Source: JAVBJN01 sp031546985 (GTDB lineage Bacteria > Bacteroidota > Bacteroidia > Chitinophagales > Chitinophagaceae). Taken from it: a stretch of DNA of 42,353 nt. The notes below the pieces were generated by a model. That model searched no databases. It had not been told where the DNA came from and saw only the letters and a list, made by a program, of their open reading frames with translations. Positions within the stretch are counted from its first letter, which is position 1, and each line of letters begins with the position of its first letter. Made by a program: the position numbers and the translations under genes. The stretch lies in NCBI GenBank assembly GCA_031546985.1, contig JAVBJN010000002.1:1-42353 (forward strand), in the 5' to 3' direction. Below, piece after piece: positions 32,652 through 40,265 of the stretch.

Positions 32652-32774
32652 ATGCAAATATTATACTGGCAGATCCTTAGCGGCGCACTTACCGCATTTA
32701 CCGGGTATCACCTGTACAAACTGGGCAAAAACACGTACCGGTTGTACAAGCACAGTCCGTTTTACAAACCATAA
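32652..32774 (+). CDS. 40-residue peptide closing the metal locus
   Basis: Short gene of 41 codons, starting ATG at 32652, 38 bp after the outer-membrane protein gene and 18 bp before a strong terminator. The peptide (MQILYWQILSGALTAF, then GYHLYKLGKNTYRLYKHSPF) has a hydrophobic amino half and a basic aromatic carboxy half, suggesting a single membrane helix. No family recognised and the ribosome-binding site is weak, so it is a candidate rather than a sure gene. Confidence 0.5.
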   Translation: MQILYWQILSGALTAFTGYHLYKLGKNTYRLYKHSPFYKP

Positions 32775-32792
32775 TTGCAACGCGTTTACACC

Positions 32793-32817
32793 AGGCTGCC
32801 TTTGGGCAGCCTTTTTT
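32793..32817 (+). terminator. Terminator of the mbnP-like operon
   Basis: GGCTGCC (32794-32800), loop TTTG, GGCAGCC (32805-32811) followed by six T residues. It ends the rightward transcript. Confidence 0.9.
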
Positions 32818-32895
32818 ATGCCTTAGCCGTGCTTTTCTAATCGCAAATATTTGTATAAATTCATGCTCAACTACAGGAAACTTTAAAACAAATCG

Positions 32896-34047
32896 ATGAA
32901 AACACTTTCTGCACTTTCTGCGGCTTTACTGGTGGGCAGTATGGCCCAGGCCCAACTGGTTATCAACAGTACCAACTTCAACAGTGCTATCTCCAGCCAT
33001 AACCAGCTTAAACTTACCAGCAACATTAACCCGCCCGCTACCGGAGCCAATAAAACCTGGAATTACGGTGCTGCGGCTACTGCAGGTAGCGTTACAGAAG
33101 TATACAGCGCCAACAATACCACCAACTATACCAATGCCAATTGCATGCAGGAGGTAGTAATGGGATTGAGCGTACTGAGCCTGCCTGCTACTGTTTATGA
33201 GCAGGTAGATGGCAACGGCTTTGCTTACAAAGGCATTCATATGGACAGGCTGGCGATCTCTCTGGAGCCATACACCTCCAACCCTAACGACTCCCTTATT
33301 GTGCTGGATCAGAATGCAGACATTATTGGCGACGACTGGAAAATAAAAACCCCGTTGAGCTTTAATGGTACTTCTACCCACAACTACAATACCACCCTCA
33401 AATTTAAAATTACCCTCACCACCTTCGGCCTCATTGATGTGGATATGGAATACCGCAGCTATGTAGAAGAAGAAGACAATGTAGCCGGTTGGGGCAATGT
33501 AATACTGCCGGTAGGCAGCGGCGCCAGCATTCCTTACCAGGCATTGCTGCTGCACAGAGCCACCACCCAAACCGATAGTTTTTATGTAGGCGGCACACCT
33601 GCACCGCCAGCCTTGCTGTCGGCATTCCTGCTTACCCAGGGGCAAACTTCTAAATCTTACAGCACTTACCTGTTTGGCCCGTCTTACAAAGAGCTGGCTT
33701 ACATTAACCATGGTGCCGACGATAACTATGCCGCTATTGAAGATGCGCATGTAGATGGCAATGGCCAGCTGGCTACCGGCTTAAGCAACACCGAAGCTGC
33801 ACAAGCCTTTAGCCTGTATCCTAACCCTGTGGTAAACAACAATATTACCCTGGTTACACCGCAACGCTTCTGCAACACCGCTACCCTTACCGATTTTGGT
33901 GGCAGAACCATTGCTACCTATAACCTGAATAACCAGAACACCCAGCACAATATAGCCCTGCCCAATGGCCTGGCTGCTGGTATGTACCTGCTGCAATTGT
34001 CAGACAATGGCAAAGCCATAGGCACCCGCAGCTTTGTAAAACCGTAA
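32896..34047 (+). CDS. Secreted protein with T9SS type A sorting domain
   Basis: A 383-residue protein: signal peptide (MKTLSALSAALLVGSMAQA), a Thr/Asn-rich beta domain of about 280 residues, and a carboxy-terminal type IX secretion sorting domain (about 300-383) starting with SLYPNPVVNN and ending GMYLLQLSDNGKAIGTRSF. It is exported through the outer membrane and probably attached to the surface or released. The middle domain is not a family I recognise; an adhesin or binding role is plausible. Transcribed alone, with a terminator at 34070-34098. Upstream is the mbnP-like operon, but the terminator separates them. Confidence 0.88.
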   Translation: MKTLSALSAALLVGSMAQAQLVINSTNFNSAISSHNQLKLTSNINPPATGANKTWNYGAAATAGSVTEVYSANNTTNYTNANCMQEVVMGLSVLSLPATVYEQVDGNGFAYKGIHMDRLAISLEPYTSNPNDSLIVLDQNADIIGDDWKIKTPLSFNGTSTHNYNTTLKFKITLTTFGLIDVDMEYRSYVEEEDNVAGWGNVILPVGSGASIPYQALLLHRATTQTDSFYVGGTPAPPALLSAFLLTQGQTSKSYSTYLFGPSYKELAYINHGADDNYAAIEDAHVDGNGQLATGLSNTEAAQAFSLYPNPVVNNNITLVTPQRFCNTATLTDFGGRTIATYNLNNQNTQHNIALPNGLAAGMYLLQLSDNGKAIGTRSFVKP

Positions 34048-34069
34048 AACCGCATTTTGCAAAACATAG

Positions 34070-34098
34070 AAAAGGTGGCCCTGGCGGTCACCTTTTTT
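34070..34098 (+). terminator. Terminator after the T9SS cargo gene
   Basis: AAAGGTGGCC (34071-34080) pairs with GGTCACCTTT (34086-34095) around a CTGGC loop, with one G-T pair and a following T-run. Confidence 0.8.
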
Positions 34099-34190
34099 CT
34101 TTGTGTACATTACTAAATAATATGATTTCTGCCCGATTCTTATAGTATTTTTACGAAAACAGCAGGTTTACCAACCATTGAAAACAGTTT

Positions 34191-36452
34191 ATGATGCATA
34201 AATTTTTACAAGGCGTATTGCTCGCTTCCCTCTTATCGGTGCCGGCCATGGCCCAGCAAAAAGAACCCGTAAAAGCAAGGCTATCGCCGCTTACGAGACT
34301 TTACCTGCAACAGGCTGCGCAATTAAAAGCAGGCGAAAGAGTGCCCAACTACATTTACAAAACCACGGCCGACCAAAAGGTGTACATCAGCGCCATTATT
34401 AAAGTAAAACCTACGGTAGATACCAAAGCCATTACAGCACTTGGCGTACTTACAGGCACCAAAGCGGGCAATATCTGGACCGTGCAGATTCCCATAGCGC
34501 AGGTGCAGGCGTTTACCCAAATACCGGATATCGATTACATACAGCTGGACGAACCGGTAAACAGCCACATGGACTCGGTGCGCAAAGCTACCCGGGTAGA
34601 CTCTGTGCATTCCGGCATAAACCTGCCCATGCCTTACAATGGCGAAAACGTGGTAGTAGGTGTGGTAGACGCAGGTTTTGACTATACCAACCCCGCTCTT
34701 TTTGATACCACAGGCACCGGCTACCGCGTAAAACGGATCTGGGAGCAGAAAATATCGGGCACTCCGCCAGCAGGTTTTAGCTATGGCAATGAACTGACCG
34801 ACTCTGCCGCCATGTGGGCCAGGCAGACCGATCTGGCCACCGGCTCTCACGGCGCGCACGTTACCGGCATTGTAGCTGGCTCTGGCGTAGGCGGTGCACC
34901 CAACAACAGCGGCGCCTTTCGCGGTGTTGCTTACAAGAGCGATCTGGTGCTGGTAGGTATTACACCAGCCCCATCGCAGTGGTACAACACGGGCATCAGC
35001 GATATGATTGATGGTATGAACTATGTGTACACCTACGCTGCATCTGTGGGCAAGCCGGCAGTGGTTAACCTGAGCTGGGGCAGCCCGGCCGGGCCGCACG
35101 ATGGCAGCTCCCTCTTTAGCCAGGCCTGCGATAACCTTACGGGCGCAGGCAAGATATTTGTATGCTCGGGTGGCAACAATGGCGACAACAATATTCACGT
35201 TCAAAAAACATTTACCAATACCGATAGCACCGTTTACACTTTTCTGAACATTGCCGACGTGCCCGATGGTAAAAAAACCTGGGTAGACATATGGGGCGAT
35301 ACCGCTAAAACATTTTGTGTGCAGGTGCGGCTGTTTAACGGCAACAACGCCATAGACAGTACAGGCTATATCTGCCTCGATAATAACCTGCACAATACTT
35401 ACCTCATTGGCTCCAACAACGATACCTGCTTTGTAGAGTTTGTAACCGCCGATGCAGAGTTTAACGATAAACCACGCGTGTTTCTGCGGTTTAACAGCAA
35501 AGTGCCCGACGATATATGCATTGGCATTAAGGGTAAGGATGGTAAGGTAAATATGTGGAACAGCTATGTGTACGAAACCGCAGGCTACTACGGTTCTTTC
35601 TCCAACGGGGGCAAACCGTGGGCAGTAAGCGGCAACACCGAAATGACCATCAGCGACATAAGCAGTACCCGCTCGGCCATTGCGGTAGGCGCCTATGCGT
35701 CTAAAATCTCGTTTACCAACCTATCCGGTGGCAATATCAGCTACCAGGGTTATGCCACCAAAGGTGCACTGGTGCCTTTCTCCAGCAAGGGCCCTACGGC
35801 AGACAACCGCATTAAGCCTGATATTGCAGGGCCAGGCATGACGGTAGCCTCTTCGGTTAATGCTTTTGATGTATCGGTAACACCCGGCGGTGCAGATGAA
35901 GATATGCTGGTGAGCAGCTATACCCACCCTACCAACGGACACACTTATTACTATGCCATGTTTAGCGGCACATCTATGTCGGGGCCAGCGGTATCGGGCA
36001 TTGTAGCTATGATGCTGCAACTAAAACCCAATCTTACGCCTGCCAGTGCGCTAGACATTATCAGAACCACGGCCATTAAAGACATTTACACCACACAATT
36101 GCCGCAAGGCCCCAATAACCGTTGGGGAAGCGGTAAGATCAATGCCTATGGCGCTGTAAAAAAACTGGTGCAGATGACCGGTGTAACCACCGTTGTAAAG
36201 CACAAACTGGATTGCAATATTTTCCCTAACCCCAATAATGGCAGTTTTACCATCGACTACCTGGGCAAGCAAGGCCCGGTGCAGGTAGAGATTTACGATG
36301 CTGCCGGACATGTATTATTGTCTGAATTATGGGAAACCGGCAACGGTATGAACCGCAAGCAGTACGATGTGCTCCGCTCTGCCAAAGGCGTATACTTTGC
36401 CCGCATCACTGCCGGCGAAGCCTACAACATTACCAAAATGGTGATTCAATAA
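34191..36452 (+). CDS. Subtilisin-like S8 protease with T9SS sorting domain
   Basis: A 753-residue secreted serine protease. Signal peptide (residues 1-21, ending AMAQ), a propeptide-like region (about 55-118), the catalytic domain with Asp160 in VVDAGFD, His220 in GSHGAHVTGIVAG, and Ser595 in FSGTSMSGP. Between His and Ser lies a long insert (about residues 335-480) of beta-rich sequence, larger than in classical subtilisins. The carboxy end (about 670-753) is a T9SS type A sorting domain: IFPNPNNGSF, IYDAAGHVL, AKGVYFARITAG. Substrates are extracellular proteins, exact targets unknown. It is followed by its own terminator at 36455-36486. Confidence 0.93.
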   Translation: MMHKFLQGVLLASLLSVPAMAQQKEPVKARLSPLTRLYLQQAAQLKAGERVPNYIYKTTADQKVYISAIIKVKPTVDTKAITALGVLTGTKAGNIWTVQIPIAQVQAFTQIPDIDYIQLDEPVNSHMDSVRKATRVDSVHSGINLPMPYNGENVVVGVVDAGFDYTNPALFDTTGTGYRVKRIWEQKISGTPPAGFSYGNELTDSAAMWARQTDLATGSHGAHVTGIVAGSGVGGAPNNSGAFRGVAYKSDLVLVGITPAPSQWYNTGISDMIDGMNYVYTYAASVGKPAVVNLSWGSPAGPHDGSSLFSQACDNLTGAGKIFVCSGGNNGDNNIHVQKTFTNTDSTVYTFLNIADVPDGKKTWVDIWGDTAKTFCVQVRLFNGNNAIDSTGYICLDNNLHNTYLIGSNNDTCFVEFVTADAEFNDKPRVFLRFNSKVPDDICIGIKGKDGKVNMWNSYVYETAGYYGSFSNGGKPWAVSGNTEMTISDISSTRSAIAVGAYASKISFTNLSGGNISYQGYATKGALVPFSSKGPTADNRIKPDIAGPGMTVASSVNAFDVSVTPGGADEDMLVSSYTHPTNGHTYYYAMFSGTSMSGPAVSGIVAMMLQLKPNLTPASALDIIRTTAIKDIYTTQLPQGPNNRWGSGKINAYGAVKKLVQMTGVTTVVKHKLDCNIFPNPNNGSFTIDYLGKQGPVQVEIYDAAGHVLLSELWETGNGMNRKQYDVLRSAKGVYFARITAGEAYNITKMVIQ

Positions 36453-36454
36453 AG

Positions 36455-36486
36455 AAAGAACCCCGGCAATACCGGGGTTCTTTTTT
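36455..36486. terminator. Bidirectional terminator after the S8 protease
   Basis: GAACCCCGG (36458-36466), loop CAATA, CCGGGGTTC (36472-36480) followed by a T-run (TTTTTT) on the plus strand. The minus strand copy continues into TTTCTTTATT, so it could also end a leftward small reading frame that stops at 36492. Confidence 0.88.
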
Positions 36487-36491
36487 ACATC

Positions 36492-36653
36492 CTATTTGGG
36501 GAGTCTTCCGGTCAATACTTCTACATCCTTTACAACATCGCGCCTAATCAATCCGCCATGCTGCACCGATACACATGAACAATCTGCCATGCAACAACAA
36601 CCAGAAGAAACAGCATCTCTTACTAAGCCGATTATACTCCTGCCTGGCACCAC
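36492..36653 (-). CDS. Possible Cys-rich 53-residue peptide on the minus strand
   Basis: Reading frame in the 319-bp gap between the S8 protease and the GntR gene (36453-36771). From GTG at 36653 it codes 53 residues, with a CCC-MAD-C-S-C cluster in the middle and a charged tail ending LTGRLPK. Its stop lies 6 bp from a bidirectional terminator, as a real gene's would. However, the start is uncertain (GTG GTG; no good ribosome-binding site, no -7 element), the frame has no ATG before the cluster, and I recognise no family. A decayed gene or chance frame is equally possible. Confidence 0.25.
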   Translation of the reverse strand: MVPGRSIIGLVRDAVSSGCCCMADCSCVSVQHGGLIRRDVVKDVEVLTGRLPK

Positions 36654-36720
36654 TGTAAGCTTTCTATTATAGGGATTCTGCTCCTCACGAATCCGGGCAG
36701 AAAGACAATTCCGAAATAAA

Positions 36721-36753
36721 TTTGCCGGGAAATTTGAAAAACGCCTACTTTTG
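36721..36753 (+). promoter_or_regulatory. Promoter of the gntR-fsr operon
   Basis: TTTG at 36721-36724, a 21-bp spacer and TACTTTTG (perfect TAnnTTTG) at 36746-36753. The start of transcription would fall near 36758-36760, within the palindrome at 36757-36767. Confidence 0.7.
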
Positions 36754-36756
36754 CAT

Positions 36757-36767
36757 TCATCAGATGA
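36757..36767. promoter_or_regulatory. Palindromic operator candidate 1 (gntR)
   Basis: TCATC-A-GATGA, an odd-centred palindrome, lies between the -7 element and the GntR ATG at 36772. A longer form of the same palindrome precedes the next gene. This is the expected position for autoregulation by the GntR protein. Confidence 0.6.
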
Positions 36768-36771
36768 TACG

Positions 36772-37443
36772 ATGAGCGAGACACCCAACATTATTACCCG
36801 CAAAAGCCTGGCCGATGAGGTAGCCGACCGGATCAAGAAAATGATCACATCGGGCGACTATACCGTGGGCGATAAGCTGCCTACCGAGCCCAGCCTGATG
36901 CAGCAGTTTGGCGTGGGCCGTTCTTCTATCCGCGAGGCGGTACGCATCCTGGCCAATGGAGGTATGCTGCGTGTGCAACAGGGCATGGGTACGTTTGTGG
37001 CCTCACTGACCGGATCTGCCGAAATGCTTTCGGGTCATCTGCAAAGGGCCCGTTTCGAAGATGTAAACGAAGTGCGTTTCCTGCTCGAAGAGAAAATTGT
37101 AGAGAAAGCGGTAGTGCTGCGTACCGAAGCCGATATTGCTAAAATGCGGAAATTCGTTGCCCTGCGCAAGCAATATGCCGAAGCCAACGATATAGCCAAT
37201 TGCATACAGGCAGATATCGATTTTCATACCGCCATTGCCGAAGCAGCGCAAAACCCTATTATGACCGAGCTGTACCAACTGGTGGCGGCACACGTAAAAG
37301 CAGCATTTATACAGGTACACAAAGACGTATCGGCGTTTATTATTTCGCAAGACATTCACGAATCTTTATTACAGGCTATTATTGACCAGGATGCTAAACG
37401 CGCCCTGACATTGGCAGAAAATATCACCAAACAGAAGAAATAA
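36772..37443 (+). CDS. FadR-type GntR-family transcriptional regulator
   Basis: A 223-residue DNA-binding regulator. A winged helix-turn-helix domain (about 10-75: GDKLPTEPSLMQQFGVGRSSIREAVRILANGGML) is followed by an FCD ligand-binding helical domain (about 90-220). FadR-subfamily members sense small carboxylates or sugar acids; the ligand is unknown here. The start is placed at the ATG at 36772 because the promoter and palindrome lie just upstream; a TTG at 36751 is in frame but falls in the -7 element. It is followed 26 bp later by the Fsr-like transporter gene, so it probably controls efflux and itself. Confidence 0.93.
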   Translation: MSETPNIITRKSLADEVADRIKKMITSGDYTVGDKLPTEPSLMQQFGVGRSSIREAVRILANGGMLRVQQGMGTFVASLTGSAEMLSGHLQRARFEDVNEVRFLLEEKIVEKAVVLRTEADIAKMRKFVALRKQYAEANDIANCIQADIDFHTAIAEAAQNPIMTELYQLVAAHVKAAFIQVHKDVSAFIISQDIHESLLQAIIDQDAKRALTLAENITKQKK

Positions 37444-37456
37444 TTTTTTACCTACA

Positions 37457-37469
37457 ATCATCAGATGAT
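37457..37469. promoter_or_regulatory. Palindromic operator candidate 2 (fsr-like gene)
   Basis: ATCATC-A-GATGAT, a 13-bp odd-centred palindrome whose inner 11 bp equal the one at 36757-36767, ends exactly at the base before the transporter ATG (37470). It could block translation initiation as well as transcription. Confidence 0.6.
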
Positions 37470-38729
37470 ATGACTAATTTAGAAACGCAGGAAGAAATTA
37501 AGCTGGAAGCCGCAGCCCCTGCAGAGATTGCCCAAAAAACAGCCCAGCAAACAGTTTACTCCATTTTGATCGCGCTTAGTTTTACCCACCTGCTCAACGA
37601 CACGCTGCAATCGCTTATCCCAGCGATATACCCGGTGGTAAAAGATTCGCTCAAACTCAATTTTTCACAGGTTGGGCTAATTACCCTCACCTTTCAGATG
37701 GCGGCTTCACTGCTGCAACCACTGGTAGGCATTTATACCGACAAAAAACCACAGCCCTACTCGCTGGCTATAGGTATGAGTTTTACACTGCTGGGCCTGG
37801 TATCGTTATCGCTGGCGCACACTTTTCCGATGGTGCTGGTATCGGTAGCGCTGGTAGGCGTGGGTTCTTCCATTTTCCACCCCGAGGCTTCGAGGCTGGC
37901 GCATATGGCAGCAGGCGGCAAGCACGGTATGGCGCAATCGCTGTTCCAGGTGGGTGGTAATGCGGGTAGTTCGCTGGGCCCGTTACTGGCGGCGGCTATT
38001 ATTGTCCCCTTTGGCCAGTCCAATATCATATGGTTTTCTTTGGCGGCGCTGGTGGCAATTGTGGTGATGATTAACATCGGTAAATGGTACCAACAGCAAC
38101 GCGCCCTTAAACCTAAGGTAAAGAAACAAGCTGCGGTAATAGACCCCAACCAGCCCAAACTACCTGCCCGTAAAGTGGTGATGGCATTAAGCATTCTGCT
38201 GGTGCTTATCTTTTCGAAGTACTTCTACATGGCCAGTATGACCAGCTATTACACGTTTTACCTGATAGAGAAGTTTCACCTTTCGGTAGCTACCGCGCAA
38301 GTTTACCTGTTTGTGTTCTTGTTCTCGGTGGCGCTGGGCACATTTATTGGTGGCCCCGTGGGCGACCGCATTGGCCGCAAATATGTAATCTGGATCTCTA
38401 TACTGGGTGTAGCGCCGTTCTCACTTCTGCTGCCACATGCCAACTTGTTTTGGACCGGTGTGCTAAGCGTTTTCATTGGCGTAATATTATCCTCTGCGTT
38501 CTCGGCTATCCTGGTGTATGCGCAGGAGCTTATTCCCGGTAAAGTGGGTATGGTAGCAGGTTTGTTCTTTGGTTTTGCTTTTGGAATGGCGGGCATTGGC
38601 TCTGCCCTGATGGGTAAACTGGCCGATATGACCAGCATCAACTACGTGTACCAGGTATGCGCTTTTTTACCGCTTATTGGTTTGCTTACCGCATTCCTGC
38701 CCGATTTGCAGAAAAGAAAGAAACGGTAA
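37470..38729 (+). CDS. fsr: Fosmidomycin-resistance-like MFS efflux transporter
   Basis: A 419-residue inner-membrane efflux pump of the major facilitator superfamily with about 12 hydrophobic segments. The opening helix THLLNDTLQSLIPAIYPVVK, GSSIFHPEASRLAHMAAGGKHGMAQSLFQVGG and GDRIGRKYVIW are typical of Fsr proteins. Substrates could be fosmidomycin or, more naturally, an endogenous small acid or toxic compound. The co-transcribed FadR-type regulator suggests induction by a small carboxylate. A palindrome identical in its core to the gntR operator abuts the ATG. Confidence 0.9.
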   Translation: MTNLETQEEIKLEAAAPAEIAQKTAQQTVYSILIALSFTHLLNDTLQSLIPAIYPVVKDSLKLNFSQVGLITLTFQMAASLLQPLVGIYTDKKPQPYSLAIGMSFTLLGLVSLSLAHTFPMVLVSVALVGVGSSIFHPEASRLAHMAAGGKHGMAQSLFQVGGNAGSSLGPLLAAAIIVPFGQSNIIWFSLAALVAIVVMINIGKWYQQQRALKPKVKKQAAVIDPNQPKLPARKVVMALSILLVLIFSKYFYMASMTSYYTFYLIEKFHLSVATAQVYLFVFLFSVALGTFIGGPVGDRIGRKYVIWISILGVAPFSLLLPHANLFWTGVLSVFIGVILSSAFSAILVYAQELIPGKVGMVAGLFFGFAFGMAGIGSALMGKLADMTSINYVYQVCAFLPLIGLLTAFLPDLQKRKKR

Positions 38730-38800
38730 TGGTGTACTGCGGCGACAGGCTCTGCCAAAGTTATTGAAGGTGGGCGAAAACAGCATCTCATCACCGAGGA

Positions 38801-38839
38801 TATCCTGCTTTCGCTCATGCCTCACATTGCAGGATGACA
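38801..38839. repeat. Hairpin-forming intergenic repeat, copy 2
   Basis: Contains CCTGCTT, then CCTCACA, 3 nt, CAGGATGACA at 38820-38839, matching copy 1 at 5107-5150 with small differences. ATCCTGC at 38802-38808 and GCAGGAT at 38829-38835 can form a stem. It lies in the 179-bp gap between the transporter and the helicase, otherwise without features except a terminator. Confidence 0.45.
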
Positions 38840-38852
38840 ATCTATTTTATAG

Positions 38853-38890
38853 AAAAAGGCTTTAGCCCCTTGCGGACTAAAGCCTTTTTT
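38853..38890. terminator. Bidirectional terminator between fsr-like and helicase genes
   Basis: AAAAAGGCTTTAG (38853-38865) pairs with CTAAAGCCTTTTT (38877-38889) across an 11-nt loop. T- and A-runs flank both sides of the stem. Confidence 0.85.
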
Positions 38891-38908
38891 ATGTTGAGCA
38901 GACAACGC

Positions 38909-40234
38909 CTACTTAGCGATGTCTACTTTAATAGATTTGTTCTTGAGTTTTTCGTTGCGCACCAGTTGCAGTACCTCTTTGGCTTTTTCGCGGTTTACCG
39001 CAGCGTAAGAAATATGGTCGCCCACGTTGAGCATGCCCAGTTCGCTTTTTTCCAGTTTGCCTTTTTGCAGCAACCAGCCTACGATGTCTACCTTATTAAC
39101 TTTTTCTTTTTTACCGGCACCAATGTACAGCGTTGTCCACTCCGGAGCATCGGGCAGTATGAGTTGCGCAGGCAGTTCTACATTTTCGGGAACGGTGTTG
39201 ATATAGGGCGGAATGGTTTCTTTGGGCGACATGATGAGGTAAGCGGTTCCCTCTGCATTCATACGGGCGGTACGGCCATTGCGGTGAATGAAAGATTGCT
39301 CATTTACCGGCAATTGGTAATGCACTACGTGGCGTACCTGCGAAATATCAAGCCCACGGGCGGCCAAATCGGTGGTTACCAGTATCATATTGCTGCCATT
39401 GCGGAACTTGATCAGCGCGCGCTCACGCTCTTCCTGCTCCAGCTTGCCGTGATACAGGTCGTGCACCACTTTATAGCGTTTCAGGAAAGTGCTGATGCGC
39501 TCCAATGCGTCGCGGTGGTTGCAGAAAACAATAGTTGCTTCATTACCTATTGCACCCAAAAGCGCCAGCAGGGTCTCCAGCTTATCGGGCCCATCGGCCA
39601 GTACTGTTTTTACATCCAGGCCGGAAGGCACTGCTTCGGCAGCCAGGTAATTGAGTTTTTGCACTTGCTTTAACCCTGTAAAAGAAGGAATCTCCTTAAG
39701 CTCGGTAGCCGAGGTAAGCATTCTTTTTTTGAGGTTGGGCAGGCGGGTAATGATGTATTTCATCTCGGGTTCGAAACCAAACTCGAGCGATTTATCAAAT
39801 TCATCGAGCACCAGGGTGCGGATAGAAACGGGATCGAGACTACCTTTTTCGAGGTGGTCGGTAATGCGGCCGGGCGTACCTATCAGCACCGATGGCGGCT
39901 GTTGCAGGCTGTTCTTTTCGGTTTTAAAATCGTGCCCTCCGTAGAAGCAGTTCACTTTATAACCGGTGGCCATATCGCGGAATACAGATTCTATTTGCAG
40001 CGCCAGTTCGCGGGTTGGCGCCAGGATCAGCGTTTGAATACCCGTCATATTGGGATCGAGTTGCAGCAGTGCAGGAAGCAGGAAACCCAGGGTTTTGCCC
40101 GAACCGGTGGGCGAAAGCAGCATGAGGTCGCCGGGCTGCTGAAAAGCAGTAAGGGCTTCCTTTTGCATAGGATTAAGCGCTTCAATTTTCAGTTGTTCGA
40201 GCGCTTTCTTAATTATCGTTGCGTTATGTGGCAT
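38909..40234 (-). CDS. DEAD-box RNA helicase, DbpA-like, with DEFD motif II
   Basis: A 441-residue ATP-dependent RNA helicase with SPTGSGKT (motif I, 41-48), APTRELALQ (Ia), PGR (Ib), motif II D144-E145-F146-D147 instead of DEAD, SAT at 175-177 (III) and HRNGRTAR (VI). The carboxy-terminal 70 residues resemble the DbpA RNA-binding domain, which binds hairpin 92 of 23S rRNA; a role in large ribosomal subunit assembly is likely. I believe the DEFD variant occurs in related Bacteroidota helicases but have not checked. A -7 element ends 4 bp before the ATG. Confidence 0.9.
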   Translation of the reverse strand: MPHNATIIKKALEQLKIEALNPMQKEALTAFQQPGDLMLLSPTGSGKTLGFLLPALLQLDPNMTGIQTLILAPTRELALQIESVFRDMATGYKVNCFYGGHDFKTEKNSLQQPPSVLIGTPGRITDHLEKGSLDPVSIRTLVLDEFDKSLEFGFEPEMKYIITRLPNLKKRMLTSATELKEIPSFTGLKQVQKLNYLAAEAVPSGLDVKTVLADGPDKLETLLALLGAIGNEATIVFCNHRDALERISTFLKRYKVVHDLYHGKLEQEERERALIKFRNGSNMILVTTDLAARGLDISQVRHVVHYQLPVNEQSFIHRNGRTARMNAEGTAYLIMSPKETIPPYINTVPENVELPAQLILPDAPEWTTLYIGAGKKEKVNKVDIVGWLLQKGKLEKSELGMLNVGDHISYAAVNREKAKEVLQLVRNEKLKNKSIKVDIAK

Positions 40235-40238
40235 TGCG

Positions 40239-40246
40239 CAAAGGTA
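40239..40246 (-). promoter_or_regulatory. -7 promoter element for the helicase gene
   Basis: TACCTTTG on the minus strand is a perfect TAnnTTTG match. It ends 4 bp before the ATG, which would give a leaderless or nearly leaderless mRNA. Confidence 0.45.
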
Positions 40247-40265
40247 ACTTTTAGTCTTGAGTATT

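Noticed and set aside
24051..32774. A methanobactin biosynthesis cassette
   Set aside because: Although an MbnP-family gene is present, no MbnA precursor, MbnB/MbnC or MbnH gene is visible.
34323..35393. 356-codon minus-strand frame inside the S8 protease
   Set aside because: Long only because the true gene is long; composition resembles a shadow frame and the catalytic triad lies on the plus strand.
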